This document shows positions 32,494 through 41,345 of a stretch of 54,453 nucleotides of DNA, piece by piece; position 1 is the first letter of the stretch, and the number at the start of each line of letters is the position of its first letter. The stretch is from contig CAYYOL010000011.1 of the NCBI GenBank assembly GCA_964473245.1, positions 1 through 54,453 on the forward strand, in the 5' to 3' direction. The translations under genes were made by a program, and so were the position numbers. Under the pieces are notes generated by a model, which was not told the origin of the DNA, did no database searches, and saw only the letters and a program-made list of their open reading frames with translations. Source of the DNA: CAYZJV01 sp964473245 (GTDB lineage: Bacteria > Spirochaetota > Spirochaetia > Sphaerochaetales > Sphaerochaetaceae).

Positions 32494-33201
32494 TCAGTCA
32501 CAAATCAGCATCGTCTTCGGATCCAAAGTCACGCGCATAGGCTTGGGATCCAATTGATCCCCATCTTTGACCAGCGTCATGAACACCTTGTCCATAGCCT
32601 CATTGTACTTCAGGCCGATCAGTACATCGATCAGTTCCTCGTATTTCAGGATCGTACTCGGCACACCGTTGTCGTCGAAATCGACATCCGGCCGCACAGG
32701 AGAGACCGAGAACCAGACTTCGATTCTCATGTCCATGGCGAACTGTTTGATCTTTCTAACATCATCTTCTGTGGCAACAGTGAGTTTGTATCCATCGAAC
32801 ATGACGGCATCGGCATTGAAGGAACCTTGTCGAATGAGTGTTTCCAGACTGGCGAGCACCTTGTCAATGGTGACATTCTCCTGGCTAAAGTTCATTACTA
32901 CGCGGTTTGCCAGAATCTCATTGTAGATCTCTGCTGCATCTTCAAGAGAACGGTCTTCTGAGATCTGACGGAAGACCTCCTTGTACCAATTGATCACATG
33001 TTCGACATTTCCGGAGAAAGAGACATGGATGATGTGTTCATTTCTGAAAAGCTTGTCTGTTGCAAGGTGTACCAGACATGCGGTTTTTCCTATTCCATGG
33101 CGAGAAACCAGAACTCCGAGATTTCCCTTGCCCAGGCCTCCATCCAATGATTCATCGAACGCCCTCAACGGGCTCAAAGCATTTAACTCTTGTATATCCA
33201 T
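32494..33201 (-). CDS. RecA/KaiC-like P-loop protein, function unknown
   Basis: A 235-aa protein with a KaiC/RecA-type core. The P-loop is VSRHGIGKTACLVHLATDKL (GK at 38-39), followed by IIHVSFSGNVEHVINWY, a Walker-B-like ADAVMFDGYKL, and a C-terminal beta strand region. The first Gly of the P-loop consensus is replaced by Ser33 (SRHGIGKT). The start at 33201 is set by GGAGG 9 nt upstream. It lies just downstream of fusA, beyond a terminator. I recognise it as a conserved-hypothetical type rather than a characterised family; a nucleotide-dependent regulatory role is possible. Confidence 0.7.
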   Translation of the reverse strand: MDIQELNALSPLRAFDESLDGGLGKGNLGVLVSRHGIGKTACLVHLATDKLFRNEHIIHVSFSGNVEHVINWYKEVFRQISEDRSLEDAAEIYNEILANRVVMNFSQENVTIDKVLASLETLIRQGSFNADAVMFDGYKLTVATEDDVRKIKQFAMDMRIEVWFSVSPVRPDVDFDDNGVPSTILKYEELIDVLIGLKYNEAMDKVFMTLVKDGDQLDPKPMRVTLDPKTMLICD

Positions 33202-33289
33202 ACTACGCATCCTCCGAGATGTTGATCTCTCTAAAGTATATCATGGTTTTCCAAACGGCAAAACATTCTTCGAGAATCTTCCCGTATTG

Positions 33290-33315
33290 AAAAAAGCCGG
33301 CCCAGTCGGACCGGC
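33290..33315 (-). terminator. fusA terminator
   Basis: On the minus strand GCCGG (33311-33315 complement) pairs with CCGGC (33296-33300 complement) around a 10-nt loop with some inner pairing, followed by six T. It lies 38 bp after the fusA stop. Confidence 0.85.
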
Positions 33316-33353
33316 ATAGGTGCTTGTGATTGAAAAATCGAGAGTGAAAAGGG

Positions 33354-35453
33354 CTACTTACCCTGCTCTTTCCGCTTTTTCTCTTCGTAGGCTTTCTTCA
33401 GCTCTTCGCTTACGCTCACAGGAACTCGGCTATACTTTGCAAGTTCCATGGTGAACTCGGCCTTACCCTGTGTCAGAGAGCGGAGCACTGTGGAATACCC
33501 GAACATCTCCGAAAGAGGGACTTCGCTCTCCACGGTACAGGAGGCTCCATCTTCGGTCGAACTGACTATGATACCTCTTCTCTGGTTGATACTACCGAAG
33601 ATGTTTCCCTGGAACTCGGTGGGACCTTCCACAACGACCTTCATCACCGGCTCGAGAATCACCGGCTTGGCTTTCTCATAGGTCTCACGGAACGCGCTGA
33701 GAGCAGCGGTCTGGAAAGCCTGATCCGATGAGTCGACCGCATGGTAGGCTCCATCGTTGATCACTGCACGTACGCCAACCACAGGGAATCCAAGCTGTGT
33801 CCCCTTCTTGATGGCGTTCTGGAATCCTTTATCACAGGAGGGAATGTACTCTGTTGGAATGACACCGCCCTTGATCTGATCGATGAACTCGTAGTCCTTC
33901 GCATCCTCACCCTCTTCGATCGGCTCAATGTACCCTGCGACTCGTGCATACTGACCCGAACCACCGGTCTGCTTCTTGTGAGTATAGTTGAAATCGGCAC
34001 GCTTGCTGATCGCTTCACGATACGCGACCTCTGGTCTATCGGTCTCTACCGTCGCCTTGTATTCTCTGCGCATTCGTTCTACATAGACTTCGAGGTGCAG
34101 TTCGCCCATTCCCTGAATGATGGTCTGATTCGATTCGGGATCGACATAGGTGTTGAATGTAGGATCCTCTTTTGTGAACCGATTCAAAGCCTTAGCCATA
34201 TTGTCGGCCGACTTCTTGTCCACAGGATTCAGTGCGAGACTGATGACCGGCTTCGGAACGTACATCGAGGTCAGAGAGTAATTCAGTGAGGGGTGGCAGA
34301 AGGTATCTCCTGAAGCACAGTCAATACCAAATAGTGCAGCAATATCGCCACAACCGGCTTCGTTGATATCTTCCATCGAGTTCGCATGCATGCGTACTAG
34401 GCGCCCAACCTTGAACTTCTTCCTGCTTCTGGTATTGATGAGCTCATCGCCCTTCTTGATCTTTCCTTGATAGATTCTGATATAGGTAAGCTGACCATAC
34501 TGTCCATCTTCGAGCTTGAATCCGAGAATGACCGGAGGAAGATTCTCGTCTGATTTCAGTACAACCTCCTCCTCCTCGTTGTCGAGGTCGAGAGCTACGT
34601 TCTTTACTTCCGTCGGATTGGGAAGATAGCTCACCACAGCGTCGAGCAATGGTTGAATTCCCTTGTTCTTGTAAGCAGAACCCATGAATACCGGAACAAG
34701 TTCCAGTCCGATAGTACCCTTTCTGATCGCCTTGTAGATAAGGTCCTCAGTAACAGCATCTTCGAGCATGGCTTCCATGAGTTCATCTGAGCAGAGCGAA
34801 ACTGCATCGAGCATCTCCTCCCGCTTTTCAGCAGCCTGTTCGGCCAGTTCTGCTGGGATCTCTTCGTATCGGAGCTGTTCACCACTGGGTCCGTCGAAGT
34901 AGATTGCCTTCATGGTGATCAAATCGACGACACCTTGCAGTCTGTCCTCAAGCCCAATGGGAATCTGCATGAGCACTGCATTCAATCCAAGCTTTTCAAC
35001 CAGCTGGTTCTTGACGCGCAAAGGATTCGCTCCGGTTCGGTCACACTTGTTCACGAACGCAATTCGGGGAACCCGATATCGCTTCATCTGACGGTCAACG
35101 GTGATGGACTGCGACTGTACACCTGCCACCGAGCAGAGCACGAGCACTGCACCGTCGAGAACACGGAGGGAACGTTCGACCTCGATGGTGAAGTCGACGT
35201 GTCCCGGCGTATCGATGACGTTGATGGGGTATCCCTTCCAGCTTACATTGGTTGCAGCTGAAGCAATGGTGATTCCACGTTCACGCTCGAGTTCCATGGA
35301 GTCCATGGTGGCACCGACGCCATCTTTTCCACGAACTTCGTGGATTGCGTGAATTCTATTGGAATAGAAGAGAATACGCTCGGATAGTGTTGTTTTCCCG
35401 CTGTCGATGTGGGCACTGATCCCGATGTTTCTCATTTTCGTAATTTCAGACAT
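33354..35453 (-). CDS. fusA: Translation elongation factor G, spirochaete/mitochondrial type
   Basis: A 699-aa EF-G, the translocation GTPase. G1 is AHIDSGKTTLSERILFY, G2 ERGITIASAAT, G3 DTPGHVDF, and G4 NKCDRTGA with Cys in place of the usual Met of NKMD. Domain II and domains III-V are complete. DSGKTTL rather than DAGKTTT, and the highly charged C-terminus (EEKKRKEQGK), place it with the spirochaete spdEFG/mtEFG group. Spirochaetes usually carry two such EF-Gs with split translocation and recycling roles; which one this is cannot be decided here. AGAGGAAA precedes the ATG. Confidence 0.97.
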   Translation of the reverse strand: MSEITKMRNIGISAHIDSGKTTLSERILFYSNRIHAIHEVRGKDGVGATMDSMELERERGITIASAATNVSWKGYPINVIDTPGHVDFTIEVERSLRVLDGAVLVLCSVAGVQSQSITVDRQMKRYRVPRIAFVNKCDRTGANPLRVKNQLVEKLGLNAVLMQIPIGLEDRLQGVVDLITMKAIYFDGPSGEQLRYEEIPAELAEQAAEKREEMLDAVSLCSDELMEAMLEDAVTEDLIYKAIRKGTIGLELVPVFMGSAYKNKGIQPLLDAVVSYLPNPTEVKNVALDLDNEEEEVVLKSDENLPPVILGFKLEDGQYGQLTYIRIYQGKIKKGDELINTRSRKKFKVGRLVRMHANSMEDINEAGCGDIAALFGIDCASGDTFCHPSLNYSLTSMYVPKPVISLALNPVDKKSADNMAKALNRFTKEDPTFNTYVDPESNQTIIQGMGELHLEVYVERMRREYKATVETDRPEVAYREAISKRADFNYTHKKQTGGSGQYARVAGYIEPIEEGEDAKDYEFIDQIKGGVIPTEYIPSCDKGFQNAIKKGTQLGFPVVGVRAVINDGAYHAVDSSDQAFQTAALSAFRETYEKAKPVILEPVMKVVVEGPTEFQGNIFGSINQRRGIIVSSTEDGASCTVESEVPLSEMFGYSTVLRSLTQGKAEFTMELAKYSRVPVSVSEELKKAYEEKKRKEQGK

Positions 35454-35621
35454 ACAAGTTTCCTCTTTCCTTATCGCCGTAGTTTGCTCACTCTCCGAAA
35501 AGTTAGCGCATCATCGGTCGTAGATATTCATTGGGTTCTAAACATATCCCTGTACAAGACGAGTATCTGCAACAAGTTGGGTATATGAGTCGCATACACT
35601 TCCTGATAGTGTACCGGACGG

Positions 35622-35650
35622 ATTCTAGTATATTATGATGATTTGTTCAA
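35622..35650 (-). promoter_or_regulatory. possible fusA promoter
   Basis: TTGAAC (35645-35650), a 17-bp spacer and TAGAAT (35622-35627) on the minus strand would give a leader of about 160 nt before fusA. The rest of 35454-35741 shows no gene. A plus-strand extended -10 (TGGTACAAT, 35716-35724) serves the HIT gene. Confidence 0.45.
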
Positions 35651-35741
35651 TCCTTTCCATCCTATATACTTGTGAGAAATTTATGATGGACATAATGGAA
35701 GACATGCGATAAAACTGGTACAATCGAGCAAGGAGGAACCA

Positions 35742-36146
35742 ATGGAAACGATTTTCTCGAAGATAATCAGTGGAGAAATTCCTGCCACACTGCTCCATTC
35801 TGATAAGTACTGCATTGCTATCCTCGACATAGCCCCGGTAAACAAAGGCCATGCGCTGGTGATCTCGCGCACTCCCTATGAAACGATCGGAGCATGCCCT
35901 TCCGAACTTCTCGGACATATGATGGACATTGCACGAAAACTCGATGGACGAATGAGAAGCGAACTCCATGCCGATGCAACCAACATTGTCATCAACAACG
36001 GACCGGCTGCCGGCCAGGAAGTCCCGCACCTGCATATTCATATCATCCCAAGATTCGTAGACGATGGGAAGCGATTCGTCCCCGAGAAAGTATCCTATGG
36101 TGAGAACGAGATGGCAGAGTATGGAAGAAAACTCGCTCTACTCTGA
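35742..36146 (+). CDS. HIT-family nucleotide-binding hydrolase
   Basis: A 134-aa histidine-triad protein (HINT/Fhit superfamily). It begins IFSKIISGEIPATLLHSDKYCIAILDI and the active site is PHLHIHIIPR with His96, His98 and His100; the reaction passes through a nucleotidyl-His98 intermediate. Members hydrolyse aminoacyl-AMPs or phosphoramidates; the exact substrate is unknown. AAGGAGG precedes the ATG and an extended -10 lies upstream. Confidence 0.95.
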   Translation: METIFSKIISGEIPATLLHSDKYCIAILDIAPVNKGHALVISRTPYETIGACPSELLGHMMDIARKLDGRMRSELHADATNIVINNGPAAGQEVPHLHIHIIPRFVDDGKRFVPEKVSYGENEMAEYGRKLALL

Positions 36147-36152
36147 TTTCTC

Positions 36153-36181
36153 TTGCCCCGCTCGCAGGTCATTGGTACACT
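36153..36181 (+). promoter_or_regulatory. promoter of the zinc-ribbon gene, leaderless
   Basis: TTGCCC (36153-36158), a 17-bp spacer and TACACT (36176-36181), with the ATG 7 nt downstream at 36189. Confidence 0.6.
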
Positions 36182-36188
36182 GTCACAC

Positions 36189-36476
36189 ATGAGCAGTTGT
36201 CACTATTGTGGTACGGAAGTCCCATCTACCATGATTATCGGTCATGCCTCGGTATGCTCAGGTTGTGGCCGCCCGCTGAAGGTGTGCCTGAATTGCAAGT
36301 TCTACGATCAAAACGCATATCACGAATGTCGGGAAGAGATCGATGAGCCAGTGACCTACAAGGACCTCGCGAACTTCTGTGATTTTTTTGTGATGAAGAT
36401 AGCCTCTTCGGGCAGCGAAATGAAAAAGCAGGAAGAGGCTCGGTCAAAATTTCTCTCGCTTTTCAACGATGACTAA
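36189..36476 (+). CDS. Small zinc-ribbon protein, function unknown
   Basis: A 95-aa protein with CHYCG (4-8), CSGCG, CLNC and a further HEC plus NFC, enough for two zinc sites, then a charged helix ending FLSLFNDD. I do not recognise a named family. The start is the ATG after the -10 box; a TTG 36 bases upstream would add residues encoded by the promoter itself and is rejected. It sits between HIT and bcp, 15 bp before bcp, so bcp may be co-transcribed. Confidence 0.75.
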   Translation: MSSCHYCGTEVPSTMIIGHASVCSGCGRPLKVCLNCKFYDQNAYHECREEIDEPVTYKDLANFCDFFVMKIASSGSEMKKQEEARSKFLSLFNDD

Positions 36477-36491
36477 ACTGAGGAGGTCTCC

Positions 36492-36953
36492 ATGTTGACA
36501 CTTGGCTCACCCGCCCCCGCCATACCCGTACAGACAGACACAGGTGATACTGTCACCCTCCAGGACTATGCTGGCTCCTATGTCGTGCTCTACACCTATC
36601 CAAAGGACAACACCCCAGGCTGTACTGCAGAGGCGTGCTCATTTCGGGATCAGTCCGAGGCAATCACTGATCTGGGAGCTGTAATCCTAGGAGTAAGCAA
36701 GGATTCGGTCGCATCGCACAAGAAATTCAAAGAGAAGTATAACCTGAACTTCACACTGCTGTCCGACCCTGAACATACATTGATCGATGCGCTCGGAGCG
36801 TGGCAGGAGAAGGTCAACTATGGAAAACGGTATATGGGAATCGTCCGAAGTACCTTCGTATTCGATCCTGAAGGGAACCTCGTCAAAGTCTGGCCCAAAG
36901 TCTCTCCCAAAACCCATGGAGAGGAGATTGCTGCCTATCTCAAGGAGGTATAG
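36492..36953 (+). CDS. bcp: Peroxiredoxin, Bcp/PrxQ type
   Basis: A 153-aa thioredoxin-dependent peroxidase. The motif is YPKDNTPGCTAEACSF with peroxidatic C44 and resolving C49, the atypical 2-Cys PrxQ arrangement, and VRSTFVFDPEGNL lies near the end. GGAGG precedes the ATG. It adds to SodA and Tpx as a third antioxidant enzyme in the window. It is followed 2 bp later by a lipoprotein gene, so the two are probably coupled. Confidence 0.97.
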   Translation: MLTLGSPAPAIPVQTDTGDTVTLQDYAGSYVVLYTYPKDNTPGCTAEACSFRDQSEAITDLGAVILGVSKDSVASHKKFKEKYNLNFTLLSDPEHTLIDALGAWQEKVNYGKRYMGIVRSTFVFDPEGNLVKVWPKVSPKTHGEEIAAYLKEV

Positions 36954-36955
36954 GA

Positions 36956-37966
36956 ATGGCTTTTTTGAGAGCTAGACAGGTGATCTTACTTCTTTCACTT
37001 ACAGCGGTAATGGCTCTATCCTCTTGTATGACCTATACCTATGAAGATGCCCTCCAGGAGATTCCAGCTGAACGATCCCTTCTTGAAGAGGAGCTCCCAT
37101 CCACCCGAAAAGTCGTGTCAGATGGGGAACCTGAGAAAATGGCTCCCGAGATCGCTGAGCCCGAGATCGCTGAAACTCCTGCTATAGGGGGTATTGAACG
37201 GACTATCACCACCATCGATGTCGCCCTCGTTCCACTCCCTTGTGGTGGACCTGAGGACCTGCTCGACCGTATTGTGGACGAGGTCAACAGCAGCTCGTAC
37301 GATATCGTGGGGTTCACCGGAGAGGAGAAATCGCTTTCATACGTTGCAAATCGGCTCTCCATGAGAGTCCATTGGACCGAACAGGGATTATTCATTGCTA
37401 CAGAGTTGTCAGTCGATCTGAGTGCAACCCCGTTCATTCAGGTTGAAACGGAACTGGGAAGAACTGTGCATGTTGCTCTCGTCGATATTCAGGAGTCGAC
37501 GGTGTTCGATCAACTCGTTGTAACGCCGGATCAACACGATTGGCAAAAGATCATTCTTGAATCGCATGAAAAGAGAAGCGAACAGGTGAACTATCTTCTC
37601 GACTATCGTGGGCAGGACCCTCTGCTTGTGTTTGCATCGCTGGGAGAACCGGCCTCTACCGACTGGTTCGAGACTGCCGATGGACACCACTATAGGAGCA
37701 GAGTCGCCTGGCCGATGGTTGAAGACTTCTCATCGAAGCGTTTTCTCGATAGCTGGAGCATGACACACTACAGTGCTCTCGCAAGCCCGGGGCATACCTG
37801 GACGCTCGTCACCCCGGAGGTGACCTACGAAGAGCGAGTCGACTTTCTGTTGAGCCTGGGATTACTTCCTGTGAAGACCATGGTGATCCCCATGGGGCCG
37901 TGGGAGACAAGCAGGTTCCCGTACGAGTATCGTTCTGCGATTACGGGAACCTTCGTTCTTCCTTGA
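36956..37966 (+). CDS. Predicted lipoprotein, function unknown
   Basis: A 336-aa protein with a lipoprotein signal (hydrophobic 10-22, lipobox ALSSC with C24). A low-complexity acidic/proline stretch follows, including a duplicated PEIAE unit near 61-71, then a globular domain of about 250 residues with no motif I recognise. The domain is rich in beta-type segments (VETELGRTVHVALVDI, LLVFASLG) and aromatic residues. The start is the ATG 2 bp after bcp with AAGGAGG overlapping the bcp end. It is convergent with pheT, 6 bp apart. Confidence 0.75.
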   Translation: MAFLRARQVILLLSLTAVMALSSCMTYTYEDALQEIPAERSLLEEELPSTRKVVSDGEPEKMAPEIAEPEIAETPAIGGIERTITTIDVALVPLPCGGPEDLLDRIVDEVNSSSYDIVGFTGEEKSLSYVANRLSMRVHWTEQGLFIATELSVDLSATPFIQVETELGRTVHVALVDIQESTVFDQLVVTPDQHDWQKIILESHEKRSEQVNYLLDYRGQDPLLVFASLGEPASTDWFETADGHHYRSRVAWPMVEDFSSKRFLDSWSMTHYSALASPGHTWTLVTPEVTYEERVDFLLSLGLLPVKTMVIPMGPWETSRFPYEYRSAITGTFVLP

Positions 37967-37972
37967 CGTGCT

Positions 37973-39670
37973 CTAATCGAGCAGCAATGTCAGATCCACT
38001 TCACATGCTATGGTCGGCATGGTGATGCCCCAGTTCTCAAGTACTGCCGGGTGCACCTCACCGAAGACCCCCACCACGGTTCCGTTGGAGACGAGTTGTC
38101 CACACCGTCCCGCTATGAACCGAGGATCAACGACCTCCTGCATGACATACTCCCTGTTCAGGAAGTAGAACAGCGTGGAAATCAGACTGTTCAGCTGATT
38201 GAAACCCATCTCGCTTCCAGCCGCGAGAAACCCTAGATTATCCCGCGTCGTGGTTCCCGAGTTGTCGGTCTCGTCGAGAAATGCGACTTTTCCTACCTCA
38301 AAGATGTGGTGTGGATAGACAGCATGTGCACTGACACTCTCGGATTCGAGCAGCGAGGGGATCACTGAAGGCCTGACGAACTCATAGTTCTCACTCATTG
38401 GATTCTCGATCTGAATATAGGAGTTTCCATCGACTCTCATGTTCTCGATATACTCCCGTTTCGATCCGAGATAGTTGTACATCATCTCTTGGAATCCAAG
38501 CCCGATCATGAGCTCCTTCACCTTCCTGGAGAAAGCCTCCATTGGGGTAATCCTTCCTACAGTGGAATCATTGGGCAACTCCGGGGCGAAGTTCTCCAAA
38601 CCATGCCCGATCATGACATCTTCAACGATATCCACCGGGTGGAGGAAATCATTTCTGTACTCGGGCACGGTGATATAGACCATGGAGTTGTCGGCAATCG
38701 CAAACACACCCATTCTACGAAGTGCATCGATTATCTGCTCATTGGTCAACGGTTCACCGAGCATGCTCCTCAGAAAGCCAAGATCACACGCTGCGGGCTT
38801 CTGGAAATAGTAGGGAACGGTGACTGAACGACCATATTCGGTATCGTATGGGAATTCACAGGTAACCGGAAGAATCGTAAAGCCCATGTCAGCACAATCG
38901 CATGCGACGATAGATGCAGCCAGGAGCAGGTCATCGAGACCGGTACCACTGAACTCGAAGAAGATATGCTCATCGCCCACCTCTACAGCCCCGATTCGTG
39001 CGCTATTGATCACTGGAGGAAAACTCAACACTCCTCCGGCATCATCGTAGAGAAAGGGGAACACCGGCTTATCGGCTACAATGTGCCCATACTCTTGACC
39101 TTTTGGGTGCTTTTCACAGATTTCCCTGAGTGTAAGATCCTCTTCCATGTGCAATGGGACGAAGTGAGCCTTGTCTGGATCGGCCCCTTCAAAATGGACC
39201 GGGTACGTGATCATGTCGCTTCTGTACACACCCATTGCGATACTCTTCCTCTTCCTTCCGAAATTGTTACACAACTTCTCCTGAGACTGAATGAGGTTGA
39301 GTAGAATCTCTTCATCGACCACCTTCCCAGTAGCTGCGAATCCGATGGAGAAGGGGCGAACCAGTTTCGCAGATTCATGAACAATGAGTTTTCGACCTTC
39401 GGAGTCGAGCGTCTCCTCCTCTGTGGAGAAGAAATCGTATTGCGCAATACTCCGGTCCCGATACGAGACGAGCTGACGAGCTACCCCTGCTGCGGACCAG
39501 AGATCTGGTCTGTTCGTGTCGTTCAACTCTATCTTGTACAGCTGCTCTTCTCGGTCGTGAGCATCGAGCTCCGCTTTTGCTGCCGGGAATACGGCCTCAA
39601 GCTGTTCATCGGTATAGGAATCTCCCAGCAGGGAGTTGAATAGTTTCTCATGTACTTCAATCTTGGGCAT
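37973..39670 (-). CDS. pheT: Phenylalanyl-tRNA synthetase beta chain, archaeal/spirochaete type
   Basis: A 565-aa beta chain, short compared with about 800 aa for the usual bacterial PheT and lacking the N-terminal EMAP-like tRNA-binding and C-terminal anticodon-binding extensions. It starts MPKIEVHEKLFNSLLG and has ELNDTNRPDLWSAAGVARQL, the B3/4-like region and the B5 region, then the catalytic-like core (KVKELMIGLGFQEMMYNYLGS). Spirochaetes are known to carry archaeal-type PheRS. It overlaps pheS at TGATG. Confidence 0.96.
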   Translation of the reverse strand: MPKIEVHEKLFNSLLGDSYTDEQLEAVFPAAKAELDAHDREEQLYKIELNDTNRPDLWSAAGVARQLVSYRDRSIAQYDFFSTEEETLDSEGRKLIVHESAKLVRPFSIGFAATGKVVDEEILLNLIQSQEKLCNNFGRKRKSIAMGVYRSDMITYPVHFEGADPDKAHFVPLHMEEDLTLREICEKHPKGQEYGHIVADKPVFPFLYDDAGGVLSFPPVINSARIGAVEVGDEHIFFEFSGTGLDDLLLAASIVACDCADMGFTILPVTCEFPYDTEYGRSVTVPYYFQKPAACDLGFLRSMLGEPLTNEQIIDALRRMGVFAIADNSMVYITVPEYRNDFLHPVDIVEDVMIGHGLENFAPELPNDSTVGRITPMEAFSRKVKELMIGLGFQEMMYNYLGSKREYIENMRVDGNSYIQIENPMSENYEFVRPSVIPSLLESESVSAHAVYPHHIFEVGKVAFLDETDNSGTTTRDNLGFLAAGSEMGFNQLNSLISTLFYFLNREYVMQEVVDPRFIAGRCGQLVSNGTVVGVFGEVHPAVLENWGITMPTIACEVDLTLLLD

Positions 39671-41208
39671 CAGTTACCCCTCCTCATTCGCACACTCTCG
39701 ATATCGGGAGTGAACAACTCTCGCAGATCGTTCAAACCAAGGTGCATGAGCGCCATACGATCGATTCCTAGACCCCATGCAAGCACCGGAACATCCACCC
39801 CTAGAGCCTTGGTGACCTCGGGTCGGAAAATTCCACTCCCACCCAATTCGAACCAACCGAGCACCGGGTGCTTGATATGCACTTCGATCGAGGGTTCTGT
39901 GAATGGGAAGTATCCTGGAACATATCGGACTTCTTCAGCTCCAGCGACCTCTTCTGCGAACATCTTCAGTAGCCCTAGCAGTGTTTTCAGATTCACATCT
40001 TCACCCAGAACGATCCCCTCAGTCTGATAGAAATCCGCACCATGTGTTGCATCTACCTGATCGTACCGGAAACAGCGAGCCACTCCGAAGTACTTCCCCG
40101 GAACCTTCGCATGAGGAAGGGTTTTCGCCGAAAGTACCGTGCCTTGGCTTCTCATGACCTGTCGTCTGGTAAAATCGTGGTCGAACCCGTAGCGCCATCC
40201 ACGGCTTCCTGTCTTCCAGCCATTTTCGTGCGTGGCAGCGACCTGGCTCAGATAGGGTTCCTCGATCTTCTTCGCATGGGAGGGGTGTTTCACATAGTAG
40301 ACGTCGTGAATATCGCGTGCACTGTGAAACTGCGGCATGAACAGGGCGTCTCCGTTCCAGAACTCGTTCTCCACCAGAGGTCCGTCAAACTCTTCGAACC
40401 CCAGTGCGCAGAGTTTATCCTTAACCCATTGGAGATACGCGCCATACGGGTTTCTCCTCCCAGGTATCAATCGTGCAGGAGCCGTGTTCAGACTATACGG
40501 TCTAAAAGTTCCCTCTTTCCAGGAACCGGTCGAGAGCATGGCATTCGTAAGTGCTCCGAGCTCCTCGCCGGTGATGTGTGCAGCAAGGAGAGCCGCTTTC
40601 GCTTCTGACCCCGCCTCGGTGAGCCGATAGAACACCTCCTCACGCTCAATGAGCTTAAGTGGAGCTCCAGCTGCTCCCCGCTTCTTGCTGTTCTTGGAAA
40701 CGAAAGCACGTTCATCGTCGGTGAGCTGAGACTCCTCCAACGGTGACTTAGCAGCCTTAGAAAGTACTTCAGTAGCGATTTTGACCTCGAAAGGCGCTTC
40801 ATCGGCTACCGCCTCGGCTCTATTACCCTCTCCCATCCGGCAAGCCTTCGTCTTGCTCAGTATACCGAATGCAGACCCTGTATCCGATTTCTCGAGACCG
40901 AGCTTCTCTGCCAAATCGGGAAGCGTATGAGGACCTTCGGCTTTCAGTAGGTTGAATATTCGCTGGGCAGGAGTTCCCTGCTCGAGCTGTTGCTTTCCCA
41001 GTTCAGTCAATTCGAAGAGAGTGCGATAGGTACGATCGGTCTCCTCAAGATAGCCTTTAGCCGTGAGCCAGCTGAAAGCTTGATTGCATTGTCCGATCTT
41101 ATAATTCAGTTCCTCTATCAGACGCTGGGCTGTCACCGGTTCTCCCGACGACACATGCCTGAGCAACCTGATCTCAAGAGGATGCAGGTTTCGTACATCG
41201 ATTTCCAT
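39670..41208 (-). CDS. pheS: Phenylalanyl-tRNA synthetase alpha chain, archaeal/spirochaete type
   Basis: A 512-aa alpha chain with an extended N-terminal region of repeated winged-helix-like segments (HPLEIRLLRHVSSGEPVTAQRLIEELN, QRIFNLLKAEGPHTLPDLAEKLGLEKSD) in place of the bacterial coiled coil. The class II core has RDIHDVYYVKHPSHAKK, CFRYDQVDATHGADFYQTEG (motif 2), PSIEVHIKHPVLGWFELGGSGIFRPEV and GLGIDRMALMHLGLNDLRELF (motif 3). TAGGAGAGG precedes the ATG. No T-box or leader-peptide attenuator is visible in the 137-bp upstream gap. Confidence 0.97.
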   Translation of the reverse strand: MEIDVRNLHPLEIRLLRHVSSGEPVTAQRLIEELNYKIGQCNQAFSWLTAKGYLEETDRTYRTLFELTELGKQQLEQGTPAQRIFNLLKAEGPHTLPDLAEKLGLEKSDTGSAFGILSKTKACRMGEGNRAEAVADEAPFEVKIATEVLSKAAKSPLEESQLTDDERAFVSKNSKKRGAAGAPLKLIEREEVFYRLTEAGSEAKAALLAAHITGEELGALTNAMLSTGSWKEGTFRPYSLNTAPARLIPGRRNPYGAYLQWVKDKLCALGFEEFDGPLVENEFWNGDALFMPQFHSARDIHDVYYVKHPSHAKKIEEPYLSQVAATHENGWKTGSRGWRYGFDHDFTRRQVMRSQGTVLSAKTLPHAKVPGKYFGVARCFRYDQVDATHGADFYQTEGIVLGEDVNLKTLLGLLKMFAEEVAGAEEVRYVPGYFPFTEPSIEVHIKHPVLGWFELGGSGIFRPEVTKALGVDVPVLAWGLGIDRMALMHLGLNDLRELFTPDIESVRMRRGN

Positions 41209-41345
41209 CTTCGGCCTCTCCTAGAATCGTTTCCCTCTACGGGGAAGACCGCAAAGGTATCGCCCATTGTAGCGAGTCATCGAAAAAAATTAAAGGGTTT
41301 CCCGACGGGTAGCTGAGAACTGGGAAAATGTGGTAAACAACGCAT

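Noticed and set aside
41209..41345. T-box or leader-peptide attenuator upstream of pheS
   Set aside because: No T-box motif, Phe-rich short frame or terminator/antiterminator pair is visible.
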